This document shows positions 47,078-56,991 of a stretch of 64,000 bases of DNA, piece by piece. This stretch comes from Herpetomonas samuelpessoai (Eukaryota > Euglenozoa > Kinetoplastea > Trypanosomatida > Trypanosomatidae), in the NCBI GenBank assembly GCA_030849835.1, contig JASAOC010002104.1:62001-126000 (forward strand), written 5' to 3'. The first letter of the stretch is position 1; each line of letters begins with the position of its first letter. The translations under genes were made by a program, and so were the position numbers. The notes beneath the pieces were generated by a model. It did no database searches. It was not told the origin of the DNA and worked only from the letters and a program-made list of their open reading frames with translations.

Positions 47078-49716
47078 AGATGTATGACAAGAATATCCTG
47101 TGGAGGAGAGCGAAGGGCGAAAGAGGAAAATCCTTGAGTTTCTTCCTCTTGTGTTTCGATAAGAAGGCAGATTTCACTGTAGCGAAAGCTAAAGCAAACG
47201 GCCGTTCACGAGCCCCCCCCTTTTGAAAAATTTTCCACGGATGGGCTCTGCACCGTTTATAGTGTTCCTTGGCTTGCTTACATCGTCTTTCTTCCTCCAC
47301 CGTGTCCTCCGCCGTGTATACCGTTCCTTGACTTCCTTCCATCGTTGTTTGACCTATGGCAATGTGAAGTCTTCCCTTCTTGTAATCCTTCTTCGTCTCT
47401 CTGTGAAGGCCTTTCCCTTGCTTTTATTCTCACCCTGTGGTGCCAACCGAACGACTTGTGACAGTAAATTGCAGACGAGAAAAAAAACAAACACGACACG
47501 TGGGTGATGGAACTTGAAAACGTTTTTTTCTCATCGTTCCACAATCATTGAAGTCAGCAATTGTGTCCATGTTCAGGTTCACCACTGAATAGCCTACAGT
47601 GTACTTCACCCGGCAACGATTTCGAAAGAATAAACATATAAAAAGGAAAATAATTACCCCTCACCAAAAATACTTGAGAGGAACGACAGATAACGCGCGC
47701 AAGTCACGAAAAAGAGAACGCAAGAGTGACATTTTATTTTTCCAGATCCTTTGTTCTGCTTTACACAGTGAGTGTTGTCATTCAGTAGTTTCTCGTTTTT
47801 TTCTCTGCATTTCTTTCTCAGTGCTCTGTTGAATTTTCGTATCTGTTTCCGGAGATAATCTCTTCTTTTTCTAAAGGTTTTTCCCCGATCGTAAATTGAC
47901 ATCCGATCAGGCTAAGCTTCATGCGCCAACGCCACTCGCACTGTGTGTGCGTTCTGGCGCATGGGAAGGACGACTACACCAAGACTGCTTTCACAAAGCT
48001 GACTGTGCTCCCTCCTACCTCACCGTGCTCAAATTATCGCCGCTTTCACTTCTCTGTGCTCCATGCTGTCGCATGTGTCGCGTTTTCTCATTGCTCTGTT
48101 GGCAGCGTAGCGACTCACCTTACCGGGTGTGTTCTCACCGCCGACGAAAGAGGAAAAGAATCAGCAATCTATGTGAGGGCGCAAGGGTGCGAGAGAGAGA
48201 GATAGAGAGAGCAGAGGATGAGGTGGGGATGGACGGTGGTGGAGAGGGAGCCGTCGAGAGACCTTGAAAAGTCCCTTCTTCGCACCTTTATTTTTTTTCT
48301 TCGTTTCCAAAGCTCGTAAGACTTTCTTCCTTTGTTTTGTTTTCACCATCGTAAACCAGTTGATAAACACGAATAACAGACGCACAAAAGATAATGATAA
48401 AAATACTCTTCGCTCTCTCCAACTCGCGCAGCGCCGTTCTCTCTCTCTTTTCTGTTTGCTCTTTCTTCTTTGCTTTTTTTTTTTTTTTTGGTACCTTACT
48501 CCTTCTCCCCTCTGCCCACTCATCTGAGAGAAGACTAGCAAACGCGCCGACTCTCCTCTATCACCACTCCCTTGTGTGTGGGTAAGTGACTTCCACTTCC
48601 ACTTTCTGTTTCTTCTTCGTTTTTTTGTGCGTACGAAGTGTGCTACTGAAATGGTTCATAGCACCGTTCATGCGTGGATCAGAAGGCTCAGTGGGTGGAG
48701 GCTCTTTAGAGAGAGAGTGGCTCCTACGCAAGTGTTTGTGTACGTTTGGGTTCTTTCTCCTCACTGAGGTTTATTTTTCGAACCAACTAATTTCTGTTTT
48801 GGCTCGTTGATTTGTTTTCTCTTATAAATCTCACTATTTCGCCTCTAAATCGGTTAGTTGATGCCACGACCGTCTTTTTCGTTTTTAAAATTTCATTTTC
48901 TTTCTCTTCTGACGTGATCCCTGGTTTTCTTATTTCGCATTTTACTCTTCTCTTCTTCTCTTCTTATCTTCTTCTCATTTCTCCCTCTACTATTTCTCTA
49001 CCCCTTCTCCCAACACGAGTGTACCTTTCATCTGCCTTTGGCAGCGTCGTGGTTACCCCCATTGACGACTGCATGACACTATAAAGAGAATATCAGAAAA
49101 AAAAAAGGCAACAAGAAGGATAACAACGTCAGCCGCCACAACCCAAAATGAGGAGCGAAGGCAGAGAACGAGAGAAAAGAAAAGGAGTGAATGCACCTTG
49201 CAGAGAGACATGTTGGTGTGGGGGTGAATCTTACGTGCTCACCTCCGTGTGACAAAAATTGCTAGTACAATGGTTGCAGATGAAGCCGAAAGAGGCGATA
49301 TGTATGTGAGTGGAGGACCTCGTCAAGCAACAGCGTCAACATGGGTTGACTGCACTTTACCTGAGCAGGGGCACATCACGATGTCGCGGAAATGAGCAGC
49401 CGACGCTACACGGACTGTTCTGCAAAATAATAATAATAATACATCTCTGCCTCTCTCGTTCTTTCCAAACGTATTTTCCCTATTACACTCTCACACACTC
49501 ACAGACAAGAGTTAATACGGCGCTCGACTAACAGGAATAACCGTTTCCATTCTGAGCATTTACAAGAGTGCCTTGAAAGTTTTGGGGTTGGATAGGCCCG
49601 CCTCGGTAGCATTTTCCCTTTCTCTGGGTTCAAAACAAAAAAACAAAAACAAAAGAGGAAATCTTCTTCGCTTCTTACATCCGAAATAGCCGCCACGTGC
49701 TTCGCTCGCTACCACC
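47078..49716. other. Spacer between transporters 3 and 4
   Basis: About 2.6 kb. The first 0.8 kb (47078-47890) is unique and T/C- or A-rich. R1 and R2 copy c follow (47893-48714). Beyond about 48900 similarity to the other spacers fades except for the short GACGACTGCA...CACTATAAAGAGA motif at 49064-49089 and the last ~35 nt before the ATG. Confidence 0.65.
47893..48714 (+). repeat. Spacer repeat R1+R2, copy c
   Basis: The R1 part (to 48379) matches copy b, sharing both deletions. The R2 part (48380-48714) matches copy a almost base for base and not copy b. The GA tract is interrupted by a T (48191-48211). This mixed affinity is direct evidence of recombination among the spacers. Confidence 0.9.
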
Positions 49717-51327
49717 ATGACGTTCTTGGGCTTCCACAGCTTCGCGGAGTTCAACACCTGCGTGACGTTTGTGCTGATTGGCTGCTCCATTATGTTGGTG
49801 GTTTCCTCAGTGACCTCTGCGCCGTCCTTCGTGACGGCCTTCTACATGTACGCGACGGGCGACCCCAACGCGGTGTGCGAGAAACCCTACTTCTGGAACA
49901 ACGCCAACACCTTCTACAATGTCGCCACGTACGTCACGCAGCTCTCCTGCGAGTCCCTCTCTCTGGTGCCTGTGTTCCGCAAGATCCCTCTGCGGTATCG
50001 TATGCTGGTCTCCTTGTTCCTTCCGTTTGCCGAGCTCATTCTCCTCGTCATTATCCCAGTGGTCAAGGTCCCCACGCAGAACGGCGCCATCGCTGTGCTG
50101 ATGGTGGTGGCGGTCATGGGTGGCTTTTCAAAGGCTCTGTGCGACTCCACCACCAACGCCCTCACCTCGACGTTCCCCAGCAAGTTCATGAACTTTGAGC
50201 TGTGGGGCCTCACCGTGATCAGCCTTGTCATGTCCCTCATCCAGATTGCACTGAAGGCAACCATGGGCACGAGCTTTGACGACGTCCTCACCCAGTCTCG
50301 CATCTACTTTGGCATTGCCATTGGCCTGCAGTTTGTGACGATCGCTGAGTTCCTGCTGCTCGTCCGCAACCCCTTTGCCAAGAAGTATGTAGCGGAGTTC
50401 CGCCAGCTGGGCCGCGGCCGCCACGTCACCGAGGCGGAGGAAAGCTTCGAGGCGGGGAGCGTTGAGCCCACCAACGAGGGTGCCGTCTCTGCTTTGGAAC
50501 CGGCCACCGATGATCAGGTGCAGGTGCTCGAGCTCCGTTCTGCCTCTCGAGAGGCGTCGGCTGGCGGCGTGGAGAACAAGTGCGACCCCTGCAACGACGA
50601 AGACGACGACCGCGTGCGCCGTGTCAGCCTTGACAGCGCGGGCAATGTCAGGCCTTACTCCCAGGCGCTAGCTCGCATCGGGGCTAATGGGGAGGAGGTC
50701 ACGGGAGGGTCTGACGACGACGATACCCAGTACGGCACCAACGCAGCCGTCCTGCGCGCGAAGGGCGATGCCGACAAGATGGTGGATCGGGATCAGGTCG
50801 GCAACCTCACCTCGAGCGATCAGATGCTGCGTGCCTCGCTCTGGCCCGTGGTGAAGAAGGTCTACCCCATGCTGTTCACGACCTTCTTTGTCTATTTCAC
50901 CTCCATGACCCTCTTCCCGGGCGTCTTTTTCGCTGTGGATCGGGACGGGGAGTGGTTCAGCACCATCATTGTCCTCCTCTTCAACGCGGGCGACTTCACC
51001 TCGCGTATTCTGCTCATGTTCCGCCCGCTGCAACCAAGCGCCATGTTCTGTCTCATTGGCTGCTTCTGCCGTCTCTCGGTCGTCCCCCTGCTGGCGCTGT
51101 GCGTGCACGGGACGATCCACGGGACCTGGCTACCCTACGTCCTCATCACCCTCTTTGGGCTGTCCAACGGCTTCATTGGTTCCCGCTCCATGGTGCTTTG
51201 CGCGCGGACCCCGACGCTGCACACCGCGGGTGAGCGAGCCCTGGCCGGTGTCACGGCTGGTGTGCTGCTGCAGTGCGGTCTTGCCTTCGGTTCCAACCTC
51301 GCCCTCGCCATCAACTTGCTGCTGTAA
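49717..51327 (+). CDS. ENT-family nucleoside/nucleobase transporter 4 (divergent copy)
   Basis: A 536-aa transporter, clearly related but much more diverged than copies 1-3. The start MTFLGFHSFAEFNTCVTFVL and the motifs QSRIYFGIAIGLQFV, KGDADKMVDRDQVGNLTSSDQMLR, FPGVFFAVD, FNAGDFTSRILLMFRPL and ARTPTLHTAGERALAG align with them. The TM2-5 region is largely different (ATYVTQLSCESLSLVPVFRKIP, PFAELILLVIIPVVKVP) and the cytosolic loop is longer and unrelated in sequence. It ends ALAINLLL without the WKPIE tail. Around eleven TM segments are preserved. It probably predates the recent homogenisation of copies 1-3 and may carry a different purine or pyrimidine. Confidence 0.92.
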   Translation: MTFLGFHSFAEFNTCVTFVLIGCSIMLVVSSVTSAPSFVTAFYMYATGDPNAVCEKPYFWNNANTFYNVATYVTQLSCESLSLVPVFRKIPLRYRMLVSLFLPFAELILLVIIPVVKVPTQNGAIAVLMVVAVMGGFSKALCDSTTNALTSTFPSKFMNFELWGLTVISLVMSLIQIALKATMGTSFDDVLTQSRIYFGIAIGLQFVTIAEFLLLVRNPFAKKYVAEFRQLGRGRHVTEAEESFEAGSVEPTNEGAVSALEPATDDQVQVLELRSASREASAGGVENKCDPCNDEDDDRVRRVSLDSAGNVRPYSQALARIGANGEEVTGGSDDDDTQYGTNAAVLRAKGDADKMVDRDQVGNLTSSDQMLRASLWPVVKKVYPMLFTTFFVYFTSMTLFPGVFFAVDRDGEWFSTIIVLLFNAGDFTSRILLMFRPLQPSAMFCLIGCFCRLSVVPLLALCVHGTIHGTWLPYVLITLFGLSNGFIGSRSMVLCARTPTLHTAGERALAGVTAGVLLQCGLAFGSNLALAINLLL

Positions 51328-53360
51328 GGGAATGAAACCCATGAGAATAATAAAGGTGTGTGTGTGTGTGCATCACCCGAGACCGACGGCATGCGCACTG
51401 ACTACCCCGTTGTTCCCGCTTCTCAGCACCCACAGATTCTCTCCCGTGGTGCGACACCGCCCTACCCACCTACCCACCAACTCAAGACCATTGCTGAACT
51501 CTTTTTTTCTTTTTCTGTAAGCCAACATCTAAGTCATGATCTCTTCCCAAGCTTGGAACCCTGAGAGACCACTGTTGACGCTCCTCTCCCCTTGTTGAAC
51601 GCCTAAAGAGTTAAAAACAACAACAACAAAAAGGTTTCCTAAGTCTCTTCACCTCACTCCTCCCTTGAAAAAAAATTCCGCCTCTTTTTTCTTTTCTTCT
51701 TTTCTTCCGTCTTACCCCCCTCCCCTCCCCTCACCCATGTTCTTTCTGAAAATCTACATATTTGCACCCTATTCTCACCCTTATCCCCTCCTCTTGGAAA
51801 ATTTTTTCTTTTTCTTTCGATCTCCTGATATGGTCCTCTCGGAACCATTATTCGCTACTGGCTTTTATTGCTCGCACTTGTTCGTTTGACGCATCGCAGT
51901 GACTTTGGCAAAATGAATGACCCTTATTCACCAACGTTGATGACGCCAAACGCAACTCAGAGGAGAAAAAATTCGACTAGAAAGGAGAAGAAAGAAGAAA
52001 CCTGTTGAAAGTGCATCGATAGGGACTTTGTGCGTGTTGAATCCATCAGAATCTCTCTCCTTCTCATTCTTCCGGTAAATTCTTACCTCTTTTTCTTTCG
52101 TCTTTCGACGTCTCGATTTTCCCTCCCTGTGCACTCTTCTTTTCTTCTTCTTAAATTTTTGTTTTTCCTTGTTGAACCAGATATACCCTATTATACGTAA
52201 GTCTCTTTATGGAGATACCAGGCACTGCTCCTCCTTTTCTTCTTTTCTTCTCATCTCAGAGCTCCGTTATTATTTTATTTGCTGCGCTGTCATCGCGGGA
52301 ATGCTTTCGCTTCTTGACCCAAGGCATTCCTTCGCCGGCGCTCCTTCTTTCCTCTCCCCCCAAACCTTTTACGTCCTTTTTTTTTCTAAACGTTTGTCCC
52401 CCTTCTTCTTTTTTTTTGTCTTTTTTATCCCTAAAAAAGTTTTCCACTTTTTTTTTTTTTTAAATATCACCGCTCCGGCGTCTGCGTGTGACAGACGTGT
52501 TAACAGCATAACGCTGTGTTCGCATCCCTTTCGCACATGTATCCTAACGTTACAGATTGTGGACCCTGCTCGTTCTTGCGGCAACAAGGTCCTACCGTAG
52601 CGGTTACGCAAAACAACAACAACAAAAACAAGAAGAATACCACTGAGGTGGAAGAAAGCAAGAAATGAGTGAGCCGATTCAGTTTGGTGCAGGTGGAGGA
52701 AAGCAGAAGGCAGCGCGCATCAAAGCGCGTAAGGCCTTTGTCGCACATAAAAGAAGAAGAACATGAGAGGTAAGAGCGCCTTGCAAGAGCCATGTTCATC
52801 GCGCAACCCCCTCACTATTCTTTTTTTTTTTGGCCACCTCAAGTACCACCAGTATGTCCACGAAAGCGAGCGGCACTTAACACTTGCCTTTTGCGTGTCA
52901 ATCGACCAATTGTCTTCTTACGTCTAACACTCCTGCCTTCTGCACCCCTGTCCGCATCACTATCGGCTTCAACAGAAACACTTCCAAGAATAGGGTAGCA
53001 GTTCGCAAAGTTTGAAGTACCCCTCTCCCCCTCTTCCTGTAGTGTCACGCTTCGTTGACTGGTTTCGGTCCCGCGGCAGCGTTGTTTCTCCTGTTATCCT
53101 TCATTTGTTTTTCTTTCTTGAGTGCAACCAGACGGGATTTTTTTTTTCCTTGAGAAAGAGGGAGAAACAGCTGCGAAATCGAAAGAAACACGTGAGCTGA
53201 GCAGACGAATACAGGCGTTCGCAACGTGTGTGTGGAATATACATTCTTTTTTTTTTTTTGTGTTTGTTTCCGTTTCTGTTTCTCGGCCTACGTGCCTAAA
53301 TACTGTAGAAAATAATTCATCTACCCGTGTGAGGAGGAGGTCACGCAGAGTACTGTCATC
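51328..53360. other. Intergenic region, no gene seen
   Basis: About 2.03 kb of strongly T/C-rich DNA (for example 51665-51840 and 52370-52465, with T runs of 9-13). The open frames are homopolymer-driven, rich in Phe/Ser/Lys, and not credible. A G/A-rich island occurs at about 52610-52785. No RNA gene recognised. Confidence 0.55.
53307..53308 (+). promoter_or_regulatory. Probable trans-splice acceptor for the four-TM gene
   Basis: A T/C tract (about 53240-53290) is followed by ACTGTAG, giving a 52-nt 5' UTR to the ATG at 53361. Confidence 0.55.
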
Positions 53361-54536
53361 ATGGGTCTAGCACTGTGCCACGGCGTCCCTCGCGACGGCA
53401 TCATTCTCCTCGCCCTCCTGCTCTTTGCCGTCGCCTTTGTTCTCGAGGCCATTGCCATTGGTCGTCACACTTCACGCACGTCAGCGGGGTACTTCACTAA
53501 CAAGCAAGGCCCTGATACGAGCGAGCGCATTGGCTTTATTGGCGGACACCCGGCGACCTACGCGCGGTCAGTAGCCGCGTCCGGTACGGAGACGTACACC
53601 AAGGTGTGCAACCCTAGCGCCGCTGTCCTGAACTACCCCTGCGCACGATTCGCGGAGGCGTACCACCTACTCAACGGCCTTGTCCTGGCAAGCTTCATTT
53701 CGTGCGTTCTCTTCGTATTTACCGCCCTCTTTGTCGTGGTGCGTCTGAGCAAGACAACCACATCGATTCTGTTCAAGCTGCACTTTCTTGCGGGACTCCC
53801 GACGGCACTGCAGTGTGCGTCGATTGCCATTTTCTTCGTCCGAGTCGTGCCCAACGCGCGGAATGACTTTCTTATTGCACAGTACAACACGTCACCCAGC
53901 GATGATGCGGTGCAACTAGCCTTCCACCGTCGCTACGCGAGCAACCTGATGATTGCCGCGACGGCGCTGGTGGGGGCGGGGTACGTGGTGATCGCCGTCA
54001 AATACTTTGTGGCGCTCTGTGTGCGTCGTCGGCTCAAGCAAAAGAAACTCAAGAAGCACGACATCGAGGCGGTCATGAAGATGCACCTGGTGAACGACGA
54101 TTGGGAACGACAAAAGCAGATTCTGCGCACACACGCCAAGAGCGTGCAGGTGGAGATGGAGATTCGCAAAGAGGACAGAGCCATCCTCGAAGGCAGCGAT
54201 CAAGCGGACCCCCGCACGGCATCATCATCATCGTCGTCGTCGTCCTCTTCGTCGTCTTCGCGATCGGAATCGCCCGCCTCAGTGCAAGCCAAGTCCTCGG
54301 GACGGCTGCCTCCACGAGGCGGCGACACCAGCGCGGAGCAGGGCTTTCGCTTCAAAAAAGCGGCAAACAACAGCGGAACGCCTGAGACCTCTACCTTCGC
54401 GTTTAGTGATGTGGAAGTGGGGACGCCACGCCGGCAGGCCGCCACGGCAGCGGCAGGGACGACGCGCGCCAACCGAGAGGCACACGCTGGTTCGCACGAG
54501 CCCACCAATAATCAGGACGACCACGATGAGCTTTAG
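53361..54536 (+). CDS. Four-transmembrane protein with polyserine tail, function unknown
   Basis: A 391-aa membrane protein. TM1 is at about 13-33 (IILLALLLFAVAFVLEAIAIG). A loop of about 65 residues with two Cys follows, then TM2 at about 103-127, TM3 at about 138-160 and TM4 at about 193-217. After a basic stretch (RRRLKQKKLKKH) comes a cytosolic C-terminal half with a helical part (DWERQKQILRTHAKSVQVEMEIRKED), a run of Ser residues near 282-295 encoded by a trinucleotide repeat, and a disordered Thr/Ala-rich end. The TM1-long loop-TM2-TM3-TM4 pattern resembles amastin/claudin-type proteins, but I do not see the amastin signature, so I do not assign it to that family. Codon use and length support a real gene. 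Confidence 0.8.
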   Translation: MGLALCHGVPRDGIILLALLLFAVAFVLEAIAIGRHTSRTSAGYFTNKQGPDTSERIGFIGGHPATYARSVAASGTETYTKVCNPSAAVLNYPCARFAEAYHLLNGLVLASFISCVLFVFTALFVVVRLSKTTTSILFKLHFLAGLPTALQCASIAIFFVRVVPNARNDFLIAQYNTSPSDDAVQLAFHRRYASNLMIAATALVGAGYVVIAVKYFVALCVRRRLKQKKLKKHDIEAVMKMHLVNDDWERQKQILRTHAKSVQVEMEIRKEDRAILEGSDQADPRTASSSSSSSSSSSSSRSESPASVQAKSSGRLPPRGGDTSAEQGFRFKKAANNSGTPETSTFAFSDVEVGTPRRQAATAAAGTTRANREAHAGSHEPTNNQDDHDEL

Positions 54537-56031
54537 CGCGAAAGCGAGAGAGAGGAAAAAAAAAGAAGAATGAGAATCTCTCTTATCGCTCGGATGGTGG
54601 CCGTTCAAGTCATTGCGTTTCCTCTCCTCTCATAACCATCTTCATTTCGCCGTTGCCTCCGTGGGCCCTTCCCGTCCTGTGCTTTTCTGTTCTCGAGGTA
54701 GCGTGTGCTGACAGCATCAGCTATGGCGTCCGAACCCTTGTGCGTTTGCGGTGGACCTTCCGCCTTGCGCATTCGACGGTGCCGCCCAAGCCTGCGTGAG
54801 ACACTCTGCTTGGATTCTTGTTGTCCGTGCACCCGTCAGCCCGATATTGTACTGCATTTTCCCTTCTGCAGTGCTCGGCGTGTGTACTACATTCCCGTTG
54901 CTAGTGTTGTGCGCCACACTCAAAGAAGGAACGGAGAATGAGTGAGCAAGAAGAGGGAGAGAGATTGAGAGATATCCTGAAGATACATCTCACAGTATAA
55001 CAGTTTCTTGTTTTTTTTCTTTCGTGTCATTGTCAGACGTTCCCTTCGCCTTCCCATCTCCTTGTCGTTTCTTCACTACCACCATTCTCTGTGTTCCATT
55101 GCACATGCTTTCCGTGCTCAGGTGGGGTGGGCGGGAGCAAACATCATTCCGCCCAACGCCACCACCACCACCACCAGTTCAACCACCCTCCCATACACTA
55201 GTAACAGAAAACAAAAGCAAACAAACAAATTAGAAAACAAAGCGTAGTACATGGTGCAGCCAGCCCTCGCGGCAGGGAGAGGAATCGATGTGATTCATCT
55301 GCGAAAGCATGATCCTGCTTTGCGATACATCGGAAAAAATAATCAATAGCAACATATAAACGAGGCCAGCATACCCTGGGGGCAAGCGCTTCTCCGTTGT
55401 TGCCTGGCTTGTGCGGCTGACTTGTTGTGCTGACAAGAAGACAGCTAACCAACCAACTCATCACATCTTGCTGTCGGTTCTCATCCTCTTTTTTTTTCTT
55501 TTAAATGCCCAATCCTATGTTTCCCGCGACGGAACGCCTGACAGCGACGATTCCTCGACCAAGACAAGAGATAGTGTATCCCACTCACTTGACACACAAA
55601 CAAACCACCGGAAAAAAATATACACATACACATTTTTCACATCCTAAAACTCAAAATCTTCTTCTCTTCACAAAGAAACCTAAACAGGTAAGAGAAACAA
55701 CAACCAAGACTCATCTTGCTCTTCTCTTGCTTTTGCTGTCCGCTCTTCTTCTTTGTTTTTCCCCCGCAGTTGCTGATAACAATACAATTCGGTTTTCTTT
55801 TCGTTTTTTTCTTCGCCTTGCGCCGCTTTGAAGAGACATCAAGAAGATCTGACCACCAACTACTTGGTTACCCTTTCTTCCCCCTCCCTCCTTTTCGAAT
55901 CGGAGCGCGGTCCCTGAGCGGCGATAACGTCGAATCTGACACTGGTGACGTACGAGAAGCTGAGAAGAGGGATAGATCCCATCACAACAAGAAAAAGCAA
56001 CAAAAGAACGAGGAGAAATTAGCAGCTAACC
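54537..56031. other. Intergenic region, no gene seen
   Basis: About 1.5 kb without a credible gene. It contains a CCA-repeat near 55155-55180 and long pyrimidine tracts at 55485-55505 and 55705-55768 that lead into the next gene. Confidence 0.55.
55768..55769 (+). promoter_or_regulatory. Probable trans-splice acceptor for the RING protein gene
   Basis: A 50-nt, almost pure T/C tract ends in TTTTTCCCCCGCAG, the strongest acceptor-like sequence on the plus strand. The 5' UTR would be 262 nt. A second pyrimidine block at 55795-55820 offers an alternative. Confidence 0.55.
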
Positions 56032-56991
56032 ATGGGCTCCCTCGCTGACTTCAACTGTGCCATTTGCCTTGACACCGCCAGCGAGCCCGTCGTGACGCGT
56101 TGCGGCCATCTGTTCTGCTGGGACTGCCTGGACCACTGGCTTCGCTCCAAGCGAGGCAGCCTCACGTGCCCTGTCTGCAAGGGCCGCGTCGATGAGTCCT
56201 TGCCGGGCGACATCATTCCCCTTTATGGGAAAGGAAAGAAGACGAGCGATGATGACCCACGACCGGAGCCGGAACCCATTCCCGCGCCTACCACGTTGCA
56301 GACAGGCACGACCGCTACTGGTAACGCGGTGGCGGACGGTGGTGCTGGGACTGCGACGGGTGGCGAAGCGGCAACCGCGTCGGCCCCGGTGCGCGACACC
56401 TCGTACCACTTTAACTACGTCCGCAGGGAACCTGCAACGAACGGAAATAGCAACAGGACAAACAGCAGCGGCAGCAGCACGGCCGCCAGCGCGGCCCATC
56501 ACCCACGCCCGGCGGCCCCGCGGGCACCGACGCCACCTCGGGCGCGGCCTCGTGGCACCCACGCACGCGCGGCCGCGGACAACATCTGGCGCACGTCCCC
56601 GCTGTCTATTGGTGGCTCCTTTGTGTTCCTCGGGGGTAGCATGCAGCTGACCATTCTCTTCTTCCTCTTCTGGGCTGCCTACAACTTTTTACCTTGGCAG
56701 GAAGCCAGGGACCAGCTGGAGCGACGCGTGCAGCAGGCACGCCAGCGTGGCCTGCGCGCCTTCTTCGATCGTCCACCTACCCCCAGCACCAACGCCAGCG
56801 CGAGCGCGAATCAGAGGAATGACGATGGGGCAGCGGAAGCGGCTGCGGCCGCGAACGGATCGCAGTCCGCGGCAGGTGGTGGCACCTCGGCTGCCGCTGC
56901 GGCGCCATTGGCGATGCAGGATGTTGCGCGCTACGTGGTTCTCGGTCTCGCGCTGTTTGTGCTCCTGTCGAATCTCCTGATTATTCTGTGA
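56032..56991 (+). CDS. RING-finger E3 ubiquitin ligase, RNF5/RNF185-like, membrane-anchored
   Basis: A 319-aa protein with a C3HC4 RING at the extreme N-terminus: Cys9, Cys12, Cys24, His26, Cys29, Cys32, Cys46 and Cys49. The text CGHLFCWDCLDHWL and CPVCKGRVD...IIPLYGKG is characteristic of RNF5/RNF185, ER-membrane ligases of ER-associated degradation. Two C-terminal hydrophobic segments (about 203-225 and 300-319, ending LSNLLIIL) match the C-terminal membrane anchor of that family. The middle, about 75-195, is a long Thr/Ala/Pro-rich linker, and another Ala-rich linker separates the TM segments; these make it longer than the ~180-190 aa animal proteins. All zinc ligands are intact. Role in ERAD is inferred from family. 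Confidence 0.9.
   Translation: MGSLADFNCAICLDTASEPVVTRCGHLFCWDCLDHWLRSKRGSLTCPVCKGRVDESLPGDIIPLYGKGKKTSDDDPRPEPEPIPAPTTLQTGTTATGNAVADGGAGTATGGEAATASAPVRDTSYHFNYVRREPATNGNSNRTNSSGSSTAASAAHHPRPAAPRAPTPPRARPRGTHARAAADNIWRTSPLSIGGSFVFLGGSMQLTILFFLFWAAYNFLPWQEARDQLERRVQQARQRGLRAFFDRPPTPSTNASASANQRNDDGAAEAAAAANGSQSAAGGGTSAAAAAPLAMQDVARYVVLGLALFVLLSNLLIIL

Noticed and set aside
42031-51327. Array as a mobile-element insertion
   Set aside because: No terminal repeats, reverse transcriptase, transposase or target-site duplication was seen; tandem duplication explains the pattern.
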